From assembly GCF_902167145.1 (NCBI RefSeq), contig NC_050100.1, positions 188,969,439-189,033,438 on the forward strand: DNA of 64,000 bases, written 5' to 3'. Numbering within the stretch: position 1 is the stretch's first letter; every line of letters starts with the position of its first letter. Made by a program: the position numbers and the translations under genes. Shown here in pieces: positions 11,761 to 22,810 of this stretch. This stretch comes from Zea mays. Taxonomy: Eukaryota > Streptophyta > Magnoliopsida > Poales > Poaceae. The notes under the pieces were generated by a model, which saw only the letters and a list, made by a program, of their open reading frames with translations, was not told where the DNA came from and did no database searches.

Positions 11761-12323
11761 TAAATGCAGAGGTCGTGCAGCCCAGAGGCCTTACGTCAGG
11801 CTCTGCCCGTTGGCTTACGTCACGTGCACCGTGCCACGTGGCAGCATCGGGGCTCCGCCTGAGCGGGGAGAAGAAGCGTACACGGTATGGTCCGGACACG
11901 TGTCGGCTTCGGACCCCCGCCTGGCCTTGATTAAGGCCTGGGTATTCTTTGTCCCAGAATCTCGGGACCCTGCTGTGAGTGGCCCGGACCCCACTCAAAG
12001 GGGTCCGGTTTGCGCCCGTGGAGGTCCTGGACCTTTCCCGGAGGTCCGGTATGTATATACAGGGGTCCGACACCCTCCCATGGGGGTCCGGACTCACTGA
12101 TGATGCCTTGGAGTACATTACCTCTTCTGGCCGCGTGGTGGCCCTGGAGCCGTTCACGTGGTGGGGTCGGGAGCTGTTACCAGCCCAGAGTAGTCACCCA
12201 AAGCTGGGGCGAGTCACGGCCTGGCCTAGCGCACAACTCCTTTACCACGGGACTAAAGATCTCCACGCTGGTACTATGTCTTCATACAGTAGTAAGGGGT
12301 ACCCTAGTTTTAGGGTACTGACA

Positions 12324-12775
12324 GAAGCTATAAAAGTCGTTCCTAAGGGAGCGCAGAGTAAGATTTCAAAGTTATAAAAGTCATTCCTAAGGGAGTGTAG
12401 AGTAAGTTCCGAAGCTATAAAAGTCATTCCTAAGGGAGCGCAGAGTAAGTTCCGAAGCTATAAAAGTCGTTCATAAGGGAGCGCAGAGTAAGTTCCAAAG
12501 CTACAAAAGTCGTTCCTAAGGGAGCGCAGAGTAAGTTCTAAAGCTCAAAAGTCGTTCCTAAGAGAATGCAGAGCCAAAATACCACCAAAATAGAAGGTGA
12601 AGAAGCTCCAAAGTCGTCCCTAAGGGGATGCAGAGCTTAAATGCCACCGAAATAGAAGGTGAAGAAGCTCCAAAGTCATTCCTAAGGGGATGCAGAGCTT
12701 AAATACCACCGAAATATAAGGTGAAGAGACTCAAAAGACGTCCCTACGGGGATGCAGAGTCTGAGAGTGTTTTCT
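12324..12775 (+). repeat. Tandem repeats in R2 spacer
   Basis: About six units of roughly 42 bp (AAAAGTCGTTCCTAAGGGAG, CGCAGAGTAAGTTCCGAAGC) run from 12324 to about 12560. They are followed by three units of about 63 bp containing CACCGAAATAGAAGGTGAAG and TAAGGGGATGCAGAGC. These are the inverted counterparts of the R1 spacer at 2500-3260. Confidence 0.75.
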
Positions 12776-13203
12776 GTACGGATATGTGTCTTTGGCATAA
12801 ACATCATGCTGCATTATATCATCGCATCATTCCGCATAGCATTACATCATACATCATGTCGCATCAATAGCAAGAATTGAGCACGAAGCAAACCTTCGGC
12901 AGTTACATGATGAATGAAAGTGTGCCAGAGCACGAAGCAAACCTTCGGCAATTACAATCTTACCAGGAATTTTTTTGTCGACAACAATATCATACAACAG
13001 CTTTTCTATATAAGGGTTTTTTTCTTTACAAAGCATGAAAAGAAGGGAAGGTGTTTTTTCGTCGAAGGCTCAAAAATGGTATGTACGCAAATTTCATGCA
13101 TCGCAAAGAAATATATTACATTAATGTACACATAGATATACAATGTTTAACTTGTATGCATATTACATCACACAAATGTTGAATTTTCTAGCTACACAAA
13201 AGT
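12776..13203. other. Non-coding R2 sequence between spacer repeats and antisense ORF
   Basis: No coding signal is seen. Two copies of a CACGAAGCAAACCTTCGGCA word occur at about 12881 and 12931. It would contain the 3' UTR of the antisense transcript. Confidence 0.5.
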
Positions 13204-16200
13204 CTAGTCTTCCTTCAAATTTTTCTCAGCAGCTTGGCTCAGAAGTTTGTTGATAGATTCGTCAATAGCTTCTTCAGCAATTCTTATAGTTTCCAGTGCC
13301 GCCTTCATTGCTGGATCAGCTTCGGGATCATAGGGCTCATGTGGCGGAGAAATTTCAGCTACAGCAAAAGTAATAAGTTGTTAATTTGAAGCCAGAAAAA
13401 ATACTAAAACTTTGAAACATTTAAAATACCTATGCGCCTTGCGCGCTCGGCAGCCTCTTCGGCTCGCCTGGCTTCTTCTCGAGCCTCATGAGTTTCTTTC
13501 TCATTCTTCTTTATTGCCTCATTGGCTAGTTCTCAGTCGCCTTTCATCCAAATGTTGGAGTAAAATTTTCCTCCCATCAGAGTCGCTTCAGCCGAAGGAT
13601 CCTTCGTGTCCTCCACGGTAAAGACAGCCTCTGTCTAGGTTGCAGCTTTAATGTGTTCGCAGCCAGATTTTTCCAAAATTGCTGCAACCCCTCTGGCACT
13701 GGCAAAGGCGTAGAAATCACCACGATCACTAAGGATCTCTTCAAAAGCTTCGACTTCTTCACTGATCCATTCGATGATTCCTTCGGGATCGCCTCTAATA
13801 AATTTTTGCTCGGATGAGTAAGCACCCACCTTGGCAAAACTGTCTTTTAGCTTCTTGGCACAATCCAAGGATTTTTCATAATATCTTTCCTTTGATTCCC
13901 AAAGCTCATCTACATTCTTTTGCAACCTTGCGCTAGTCCACTCGCTTATTTCTTGCTTCGCCTTAGCCACTTCAAAATCTTCATTCTTCTCGGCAAGTTT
14001 TTTCTTTAAATTTTCAATTTTGACTCTATGAGTTTCGAACTACGCGACAAGATTGGCTTCACTAGCCCTGACTTTGTTTACTAAGGAAAGCAAAATTTTA
14101 TCTTTCTCTGCAGCTTCATTCCTTAGTTTGATAACCTCTGACCGAAGGTTACCAAGTGCTATCTGGCAGCTTTCATCCTCAACATTTTTCTGTGCTCTCA
14201 AAGCGTTGCTCAGAATTAAGCCCTAAAAAAAGGGGGAGACAAAGGATCATCACAAGAATAAGAGACACAGAAAGTAATCTGCTTACAAGACTATAGCTTT
14301 TGTACCTTCAGACTATTGTACGCAAGGCTGTCTGCGAGGTCATCCTTCGACATAGCAGAAAGGCCAACTTCAAGCTTCGGAAATCCTATGTTTTTTTCCA
14401 TCTCCCGGCAAACAGTTATTTCCTTGTTGTCCGGGAGGCAGTATAGAAAGTCATCTTCATCGATGCCATTGTACACTAAGGCCCCCTTCGGGTACTTCAG
14501 TTCCCGAGCGTAGTATTTGGCTTCTGCAATCTCCTCTTCAGACAACCTTTTACCCGAAGCATGTCGAATAATAAAGTCAAGTCCTTCAGAAGGTGCCTCG
14601 GGAGTAGGAGATTCAATCTTCTTGGGCGTGTCCTCTTTCTCCGGAATAAGACCGACGTCTGAGGGTCCTTGTTCAACACTCCGCCCAGTCCCAACAGGCT
14701 CTGTTTCAAATGGCATTGAGGGTCCAGCTTCGGGTTCAGCACGAGCTGTAGCAGCTTCGGCAGTCTCCTTTGCAGGAGAAGGAGTTGATGCCCTTATCGA
14801 CTCCATGACAGCGTCCAGCACGCTTGCCATCCTCCTCCTCTTGGGAGTTATTGCAGGGGCTTTCGAGACCTTCGGTAATTCTGGCTCTGGTGGCGGACTC
14901 AAGATTTTTGGTAGCCCTACCGTTTCCTCTCGCTCTGGCTCTTCGACTGCCTTTCCTTTGGCTTCGGCAGCATGTTTTGGTGCTTCGGCCGACTCGGTTG
15001 CAGGAACCTTTGGCACTTCAGCCAATTCTTCCTTGGAGCCAGCAGGAGTAGGCCGCCCTGGCTCAGCAGTGGAAGTTGTCCCTTCACCAAGCTTCGGCAC
15101 CGTGGTCATTTCAATATATCTAGGCCAATGCGTTAAAACCTTGATCTTTTTGCCCTTTGGCGCAGCAGAAATGGCTGAAGTAGCAGTTTTCCTTTTCTTT
15201 CCTTTCTTTCGCGAGGGATAAGTATAGTCTGGGTACACGAAGCCAATAACGTCAAAAACTCTGTTTAACCTTTTCTTGCCTCTTCCTTCGAAGGCTAAGG
15301 TCATGGCATCATCTTCGGCTCTCGTGTATGCCCCAAGCAACTCATCGCTAGTCGCCTCAACACAGATCATCCAGTCATCATTCGGCTCGTCAAACTGATC
15401 TCTGTATCTGAAGGTGTATTTCAAATAAACCAAACCGCCTTGACTGGACCCGGCAGCAGTCTCCTTCGGCATCTCCCAGTCATTCACAAGAGGCCACACT
15501 CTGTAGGCTATGTGCTCCTGGACTAGGTCTCTTGTACCGATAAAGGCACAAACATTGTTGAAAGCCTTCTGGCAAGCTTCGATATCGTTCCCAAGCACAG
15601 TAGTCGGCCTTCTGATGCCGAAGCGAAACTAGATAGGGCACTAGATAATCCCCTTTATGTCTTCCCTTTCAATCAGATTATTCTTTACATAAAACCATTC
15701 CTCCATCCAGGCCCCTGGCCACCTTTTCCGAAACGTTGGAACTGGATAACTCACATCAGAACGAGGCACGAAGCCATAACAACCAAAATTATTGTGATAC
15801 TGCTCCTTGCCAGTGGCCTTCGTCTCATACAGCAGCTCGTGCATGTTACAGAATCATTTTGCGCTTGGCTCTAGCCCTTGGCTCCTCACGGCCCAAACAA
15901 AAATACCCATCATGATTATAGCTTCGGGAGTAATCTGATGAAGAAAAATTTCAAAGGTCTTTAACACTTCCACCAGAAATTTGCTCAATGGAAATCGAAG
16001 CCCTGCCTTCATGAAGCTCCTGTAAACAACAACTTCATCCTCCTCGGGTGCAGGGGCGGCGCTGTCCCCCAGCTCTCACAATAGACATATCACGAAAATA
16101 TTTTCCCTTCATAGCATCAATCTGACTTTGTTTGATGGATGACTTTCTGAAGATGCTATGACTCGGCCGCCAGGGCTGATCTTCAGCATCTTCGTTCCCA

Positions 16201-16346
16201 CTTTCCACATCAAAGTTCTCGCTATCATCAGAATCCTCAGTTAACCCAACTAACATTTCATTCATAATCTTCTCTGTGTTTGTCTTATCCATAGCCTCGT
16301 AAAACCCAGCTAGAGCAGGGTCCACAATCTTCTTCTCTTCAGACAT
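13204..16346 (-). pseudogene. Antisense spliced ORF of R2 (nearly full length, broken)
   Basis: Starting at 16346 with MSEEKKIVDPALAGFYEAMD, the protein has an acidic N-terminus. It then has a region spread over 16035-15600 (W- and F-rich, RFPLSKF, HELLYETKATGKEQYH, WPGAWMEEWFYVKNN) resembling proteins annotated as 'putative gypsy type transposon' (Transposase_28). An uninterrupted 435-residue frame follows at 15598-14291, and then a coiled-coil-like tail to a TAG at 13204-13206. Introns with GT/AG ends lie at 14223-14305 and 13359-13429, at the same positions as in R1. Internal stops occur near 16035-15850, 15640 and 13634. Conserved splice sites in two copies argue for a once-functional spliced gene. 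It runs antisense to the retroelement and its role is unknown. Confidence 0.72.
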
Positions 16347-16625
16347 CTAACGAGCACTTGCGCAAATGCCGAAGCTCACAAATCAAGCGAAATCTGACAG
16401 AGCAAGAAAATTCAAGCTTGAAAAAACTAGCACAAGCGATTGAGATGGTGCATCAAATGTTGTCGCTGCGGGTTCCTATTTATACGCCCAGTGCACTGCA
16501 ACTTGGCGGGCCCTACGTGTCATTGACTTTCGCTATTCTAGCGAAGAGAAAGTGTTTTTTCGGACCTCCGGCTAAAGGCCTTCGCTCACATCGCAGTCTG
16601 AATTTGTTAAATGCAAAAACAAATT

Positions 16626-16643
16626 AATACTACGAGGGGCTAC
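16626..16643 (+). other. Polypurine tract of R2
   Basis: The sequence TACGAGGGGCTAC lies directly before the LTR. It is the expected plus-strand priming site and supports the plus orientation of R2. Confidence 0.55.
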
Positions 16644-17274
16644 TATTGTGGGTCTTCCTCTTCCGAAGGTCCTCAAAAACTCAACTAACATGTTTTTTAG
16701 TATCAGACCGTTATAGGAGGCTTCGACTTTGAGATGAAGGTGTGCATAGTATGAAGGTGTGGTCTGAAGGAAGGACAAGCTAGCTTCGAAGCTGTGGCTG
16801 AAGGAGCTTCGGCTTGGCACGACGACGATGGTGAAAGGAGAAACCGACCTAAACGAGAAAAGACTGCTTAGTCCTCGATAACTTGTCTTACAATCAACAG
16901 TAAATGTCAGGGGCATGAATGTAATTTTGTCCAGGCTGTGTCCTGTGCCTATAAATAGATGAACAATAACATCGTATTGTTCACGCTGACTTGTAATCAC
17001 TCTCGCGTCACTCCCGCTTTTTCACCTTCTATCAAGCCGAATGTACAAATGTAATATAAATGTTATTGATGTTTATCCATGTTTATAAAATAAGAATATA
17101 AATAGTCCAATAATTTGAAATGATTGTTCATATTCTCTTTGTGTTTCAAATGTCTCTGTTTACATCCTTGCTTACTGAAATGATGAAGGTATACCATTCA
17201 TAACCTTCGTCTGAAGATTATTATATTTCAAGGAAGATAATGCTTCGAAAGACGAATGTCCCTAATCGTTAACA
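16644..17274 (+). repeat. 3' LTR of R2 (631 bp)
   Basis: It begins TATTGTGGG (the R1 LTR has TGTTGGGGG here) and ends TCGTTAACA. The TG start has mutated to TA. TATAAATAG at 16950-16958 matches the R1 LTR. Divergence from R1 is considerable, so these are different insertions. Confidence 0.75.
16950..16958 (+). promoter_or_regulatory. TATA box of R2 LTR
   Basis: TATAAATAG is followed by ATGAACAATAACATCG, which parallels the R1 LTR promoter. Confidence 0.65.
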
Positions 17275-17338
17275 ATTATGTTGCTTTGTTTTTGATGTAT
17301 AGCATCCGAGAGCAAGGACCAACAATTAGTTACAATAA

Positions 17339-17657
17339 GGGTCTGTTTGGTTGGGCTGTGGCTGTGAAAAAAGTTGCTGTGGGCTATGAGCTGTAGAAAA
17401 AGCTGTTGTAGGCTGTGAGCCGTTAAAAAGCTAAAAACCGTTTGGTGGAAACCACTAAAAGTCATTAAAAGTTCTTCGATACATGTTTTCACAGTTCCAT
17501 CCGAAAAGCCACTAAAAGCAGGTTCAGGGGTGCTTTTAGATTTACACTGTGAGAAAGTCAGCTTTTAGAAAAAGCTGCTTCCTAGATCCAGCCCTTTGGT
17601 TAACTTTTGGCTTTTAGGGGGCAAAAGCCAATGCTAAAAGTCAAACCAAACACACCC
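17339..17657. mobile_element. Tourist-like MITE upstream of RPB11 copy A (319 bp)
   Basis: Ends are GGGTCTGTTTGG and CCAAACACACCC, imperfect inverted repeats. A TAA flanks each side (17336-17338 and 17658-17660). A 3-bp TWA duplication and GGGTSTGTTTGG ends are characteristic of PIF/Harbinger-derived MITEs. The same element stands at the same place in copy E (53896-54214), and a palindromic version lies between copies B and C. Confidence 0.75.
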
Positions 17658-17660
17658 TAA

Positions 17661-18178
17661 ATTTCGACCCTAATCGGGCGAGTTAGAATACCGGTCCAGG
17701 GATACGGTCCGCGAGCAGGTACCAACCACGTTTAGTCTGTTTTAACGTAAAACTAAAATAACAGAAGCGTAAAACTATGTTATATCGGGCATCAGAACCA
17801 GCCTAACTAGAAGCAAGCTAGCAGTCCGACGATGTCATCAACTACACAGTGATTGTCGTGTGAGAAATCTTTATGCTTTTTGTGAGAAATCTTTATGTTT
17901 TTTTCACGAATACTCTAGAAGAATAAGTAATAAAAACTAAAAAGAGGGAGAGAGAAAACAATTGCTTGAAAAAGGAACGACCCATGTAACAAGAAGGCTC
18001 GTGCAGTTGCGCTCCACCTCAAGCCTCAACCCGCCTGCTCTCTCTCTCTCTCGCTCTTCACCCCCTCCGGTCTCTGCCTCTCTCCAGCGTCGAGTGGGCT
18101 ACCGGCTACCGCCGCCGCCGCCGTACACTAGTTCTCAGGTCTTCGTGGGACCCTTCTCCGGCAACGAGCACCCATCAG
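17661..18178 (+). promoter_or_regulatory. Promoter and 5' UTR exon of RPB11 copy A
   Basis: This segment is repeated upstream of copies B (inverted), C and E. It contains direct repeats of GTGAGAAATCTTTATG at about 17860-17900 and a (CT)n tract near 18040. The UTR exon ends with CCCATCAG before a GT donor at 18179. The 5' UTR intron 18179-18350 ends in TTGCAG. No clear TATA box was seen; the pyrimidine-rich start region is typical of plant housekeeping genes. Confidence 0.5.
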
Positions 18179-19205
18179 GTACGCCCGACCGTTCTATTCC
18201 CTTTCTGCTGTGCAAAATCGAGCACCCAAAGCCTAACCTAAGCTATTAGGTTATTTGTAGTCGGTTCTGATCTAATTGCAAGTGCATCTAGTAACTTGGA
18301 TTTTTCACAAAAAAATATCGGGTGTTCACGCCCGGCCCCTGCGCTTGCAGCTACTGAAGAGACAGGAGCAAAGAGTTAACAGGAGATGAATGCCCCTAAC
18401 CGTTATTAGCGTTTCGTCGTGCCAGAGGGCACCAAGAAGTGAGCCATTCACCATACTTGCCCTACTGTCTACCTGCATGCAATCGTTGACTCAATTGATT
18501 TTCGTTGTTCATGACTCTGGGAAGTGAGACGTATGTTTCAAGCAACGCCTACAATTCTCTTGTTGATATTAAAAACAGTTCTGCGAGTTATGTTAAGTGA
18601 ATCTTTTGGCATTAAGCTAAGGAACTGTGACACTTCTCTTGTTTCTGATCATTTCATGCTTGTGCAATCCTTTTAATTTTATGGACCCACCTAAGTCCTT
18701 CTATCGCACTTGCTCATTTTGTGATTAGTTGTAGGTTATGGTTGTGCTCCTGATGAACTGATGATAATTATCAATGCAGAGTGTCCTATGAGAGGGATAC
18801 AAAGATTGTGAATGCTGCATCATTCACTGTCGAACGCGAGGATCACACTGTAGGCAATATCCTCTGCATGTAAGTACAATTTAATTTCTTTTCTTTAACG
18901 CTTCCCATCTTATGGTTTGTTTGGTTGACATGATACAGGCAGTTGCACAGAGACCCAAATGTTCTCTTTGCCGGGTATAAGCTCCCTCACCCACTCCAGT
19001 ACAAGATCATTGTTAGGGTATGATTCAAGTTCCATTTGTGTTTTCCCTTTTTATACTGATTCATTGAGCTAGTTCCCTAGTTAATTAGTTATTTATTTGT
19101 GTACGACAGATCCACACAACGAGCCAGTCCTCCCCGACGCAGGCCTACACCCAGGCTATCAATGATCTAGACAAAGAGCTTGAGTACCTTAAGCAAGCTT
19201 TTGAG

Positions 19206-21602
19206 GTTAGAGGTCTTTCTGATATTTACTCTAATTGCTAGTTACAATTTTCAGCAAATGCACCTTTATGCCATGGACCAGTGAGAACAAAATGAGGAGG
19301 AATAGTTTAACTTGTTTTTCTTCCATTTTTATTTAACTGCGACTGTAATGTTGGCCATGCAATTGAATTTTACATGTGTTGATTGCATCAATCAAGAATT
19401 AGATTTTATACATAATCACATACCTAAAATTTGTGCTAATTGTATCAAATTAAGGAGTTGGCTCTATACATGACTTCATACCTTGAATTTGTGACTATAT
19501 TCCTACCTCATTTTGTCCATTTGACAATGCTGCTACAGACACCAACAGACCATCATTGAACCTTTTCTACTTTATGATACAAAGATGTGAACTATGGACT
19601 ACTTGATGAACTACTAGATGTTCAACACAGGAATGCCTTTGGCAAAATTTGCATATTCACTCTCCCGTCATACTGTTACCCTTAAGTTCATTTGAATCTC
19701 TTTTTATTTCCAAGAAGTATCTCGCTACTTTAGTCCTACTAGGAAAAGTTCTTTGGGATCACTCTTTGTAAATGTTAGTTTCGACTCTTGTTTTTTTCAG
19801 GTTGCATGGCATTTCTTTGTGCAATTTTGTATCGCTAAACAACGAAAAGTTTTAGTTAGCATTAACCAGTGGTACATAGCAAGGCAGGCTGTGTGGTTCT
19901 ATGGGTGTAATGTATTTAAGAATGTTTTGTATAAAGTATTGTTTCTGTAGGAAAAAGTGCTTGATTTGACATGAATGTGGCAGTAATTTTGACAGATTTG
20001 TTGGGAGGGGAAGTGTCTGCTTTTTTCTTGTTAATACAAAGAAAACAGCTCTTCTGCATTTTCAAGAAAAAAAGTATCGGCTTTGTTTGCTAGTACAGAC
20101 ATGTTCAAAGGATAGTTCTTTTATTCTTGCTTAAAAAAAGATGTTTGAACTCTGAAGTAGCAAGCACCAAAGGTCTGGGCATGTTAATTTTTTCTGTTCA
20201 TGATGCATTTGCCACAGAATCAGTGTTGTTAAGTGCCAATCTTACCTTCTTTTTTGAATGCAACCAACCTTAGATTCTAAAACAAAGCACTTAAGCAACG
20301 TCTCACAAAAATCTAAATGGTAAATTGATGTTTTCCACTTTCCGGTATGTCCACGTGTTCCTATGCTATTTGCATGCTAGTTGTCAAGTTATTCTTTGGT
20401 ACACTAGAAAAAAATCTTCTTAAATTTCATTCAGGAAATTTTGGTATTACTCCCTCCGTCCCCTTTTGATAATCATACCAGGGAAAAATATGTACCAAGT
20501 GATCATCATTTTGTCATGGACGGAGCCTTATCAGCGTAAATGTGGCATTGGCCACTTGGGTTCCAGCTCCAATGCAAGTTCCCTTACTGATTTACGTTAG
20601 TGTTCTTCTATTATTCCAGTGGTTCTCCATGCAAGAGGGCTGTGCTGTACAGGGGAAAGAAATGATTTCTGGCGTGAAATTAATGTTTTGCACCGTCACT
20701 AGCTGCAGATAAACATGAGTGATTAGCCAGCCTTGGTCTCTCTCAGTCTCAGTGTCCCTCTCCTATGTGCCGATCATAAAGGCAAGGAGGGAATAGTTTA
20801 TTCTTCCTGGTTGCATGGCATGACATTCTGCCAGAGTATAGTGCTACGTGAAGTAAATTTAGTTTGCACTGATTCATGATGGAGAACAAGTCGGTGTGAG
20901 TTTGTGCATTGTGCTTGAGGGGGTGCTTTATTTTAAAAAAACTCGTGTGTTGAGAGTAATTAATTTGGACGTCGAATAATTCATGGTATTTGGCTGTAGC
21001 TTGACACGAAATATTTGGGAAAATTATAGAGTATTGTTATTTATTTTCGGTGAACCTTACCCTACCCCCACCCCAAGTATAGATAGATGCTTGAAATGTC
21101 TCCAGTATCCTAGGCGTGCACATTTGCCTATTGGTGTTGTACCATCTGACAGTAACATGATTACATTTGAAACACTACGGAGAGTAGACCATAGAGTGGT
21201 GTCTCGATTTATTAGTTCTAATTTTCTGCATCTTCAGCTAAGTGACAACAACCTTTGTACCTTGGAACATAATATAAAAATCTGAATGACGTTCAAATTG
21301 AATATGCATTAACAGAGTGGTGATTGTCCTGTTAGTTAGGTCATTTGCTAGTTGTTACTAGGGGATAACTAGACTAGATCTCTGTACCATATCTTGCTGA
21401 TTACCTGGCATCGCCGGAGTTTTGCCTTTTAATTGTTTGCCTTTAGTTGTTTACTTTGGGTCAGGTGTTCTTCTCCCTAAAAATTACTGTATTGGACCAT
21501 CCTCCAATTCATATTCATTTTCGACCCTGAACATCCATCTCTTGATGACATGTACGGCATGCATGGTACTTATGAGTGACATTCTGAGCGTTTTGTTTTC
21601 AG
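19206..21602 (+). other. Intron 4 of RPB11 copy A
   Basis: The 2.4-kb intron holds no coding exon that I can recognise. It contains a short Stowaway-like MITE at 20450-20528. The same intron appears inverted in copies D and F. Confidence 0.7.
20450..20528. mobile_element. Short Stowaway-like MITE in intron 4 (copy A)
   Basis: It begins CTCCCTCCGTCC, ends GGACGGAGCCT, and is flanked by TA on both sides. CTCCCTCCGT ends with TA duplication are the Stowaway (Tc1/mariner) signature. Inverted copies lie at 28584-28663 in D and about 62540-62621 in F. Confidence 0.7.
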
Positions 21603-21647
21603 GATGAGAAGAACAGGTACGAGGACATGATGAAGCAGGGGTTCTAG

Positions 21648-22810
21648 ATGAATGGAATGGTGTGGGAGATAAACTTCCCGTGTTAGTTTTATCCTAGGCG
21701 AGTCAACAATGAAACGAACGCCCAAGGATTGTGAATGTCTGATCCCTGAACTGAGGTTGCTTGCTGTCGTTTTACTGTCATGCTTGTGTCAATATTGTAT
21801 TATTGCAAACACACCAATGGAGTTTTACATTGACATCCTCAGATTGTCCGCAACTAGATAATTACATGCATGCCTGTCTTCAACATAAAATATATAACGG
21901 TCCATTTCGACCCTTTTGTCTGGGCTGAAATAGGTTCTACTCCATGAACTTAGCAATTTAGCTATGGGTCGTATGGATCTATTTATTTTGAAGGAATTAA
22001 AATTTACTTAATAAAGTATTCTATTTGGCTTGGAATTTGATATTCCGTCACTTTTCAAAGTTTAAATATAAGTCTACCTCAAATTTATGGGATACATGAT
22101 AGTAAATGATTTTGTATAGCAGCAGAATATGTTTCTACTCAGCAACTTATTAGACGCTCTTCGTGTCATTTCTCTGTAGTAAAAATGTAGCATATAAATA
22201 TTTCTCATATATTGCTAATAATAATATATAAATATATTTCGCATAAAATTATATTAGCTTAGTTGATTTTTGCCTAAATTACTATTATTATTATAATAAC
22301 TAGACGGGGCGATAGAATTTGATAAGTATTACATGCGTTCATGCTTAATAGATTAAAAAAAATCACGCCCCTAATGCTACGACTAGAAGATCTATAAATT
22401 TTTTTGTCTTGCACTGTAGCTTACACTGTTTACAGGGTGGATGGAGACGAGTAAGTTGTTGTGCTCAAGATACATTGTCTTGCACTGTAGCTTACATTGT
22501 TGTTGTTGTTGTTGTCTTGCGTTAGATGGATGTTGTTGCTCATCGCCGTATGCATTACCACATGGGTATTAGGTTGTGTCCAACAGTATGCATATCGACT
22601 CTCGCATAACGATGCACTATTCACGCTTTCAGTAGGTCATGGATGTCGTCACTCAAAATGTGCGGTCGACCATGCGGATGCACATCTCCTCTGCGAGAGG
22701 ATGCACATCTGAATGCGCATGCTGCTGGAAACCATTGCTTCGTAGTCTTTGTATTCGCCATGCAAGGGCCTGTGCGTCCTTCCTCCTGTGACGGATACAA
22801 AGACTACGAA
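21648..22810 (+). other. 3' UTR and downstream flank of RPB11 copy A
   Basis: Non-coding and AT-rich in its first 700 bp. It contains two copies of GTCTTGCACTGTAGCTTACA (about 22407 and 22471) and a (TTG)n run near 22498. It ends exactly at the fusion point with copy B. The same flank is inverted at 25752-26906 (D) and 60256-61412 (F). Confidence 0.6.
22739..22810. repeat. 72-nt inverted repeat ending at the A/B fusion point
   Basis: The ends are TTCGTAGTCTTTGTAT and ATACAAAGACTACGAA, 16 bp perfectly complementary. The right end is the last base before copy B begins. Equivalent copies sit at 25752-25823 (C/D junction) and 60256-60327 (E/F junction; one arm has a G-to-A change). Confidence 0.75.

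Larger units (their letters stand above)
6601..12323 (-). mobile_element. R3: Ty3/Gypsy retrotransposon, truncated before integrase
   Basis: On the minus strand the order is 5' LTR (12323-11071), primer-binding site, gag, aspartic protease, reverse transcriptase and RNase H. The homology ends at about 6600, so integrase and the 3' LTR are missing. Stops and frameshifts occur throughout. The LTR boundary at 12323 falls inside the tandem-repeat spacer of R2, so R3 inserted into R2; GAAGC at 12324-12328 would be one copy of the target duplication, and the other copy is lost. Confidence 0.85.
11071..12323 (-). repeat. 5' LTR of R3 (1253 bp)
   Basis: On the plus strand it starts TGTCGGAGAG and ends TACTGACA. 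Inside the outer end is a short palindrome (GTACCCTAGTTTTAGGGTAC). A TATAAAAG box lies on the minus strand at 11345-11352. It contains several TGCCAGTGGAATGGACAGG-like repeats between 11570 and 11750. Confidence 0.75.
12324..17274 (+). mobile_element. R2: 3' part of a Gypsy-type retrotransposon, same family as R1, plus orientation
   Basis: From left to right: spacer repeats, antisense ORF (minus strand, 16346-13204), polypurine tract and 3' LTR. The 5' part (LTR, gag, pol) was separated from it by the insertion of R3 and is not in the window. The LTR ends at 17274, where the RPB11 array begins. Confidence 0.8.
18386..21647 (+). pseudogene. RPB11: RPB11 copy A: RNA polymerase II subunit 11, full exon set with nonsense codon
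   Basis: Five coding exons join in frame: 18386-18438, 18780-18869, 18939-19017, 19110-19205 and 21603-21647 (363 nt, 120 codons plus stop), all with GT/AG introns. Recognised from [33 protein letters not shown] and [19 protein letters not shown], the RPB11 dimerisation fold that pairs with RPB3 early in Pol II assembly. The length matches the family (about 115-120 aa). Codon 8 is TAG where copies B-E have GAG, so translation from this ATG stops after seven residues. A Cys replaces Arg at the end of exon 2. Intron 4 is long (2.4 kb). It could be a pseudogene or carry an assembly error; the former fits the rest of the array. Confidence 0.85.

Noticed and set aside
17962..18249. 95-codon ORF in the 5' UTR of copy A (and homologues at 23485-23763, 24800-25078 and 54519-54719)
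   Set aside because: It overlaps the (CT)n tract and the 5' UTR intron donor and varies in frame among copies. It is more likely a chance ORF in the UTR.
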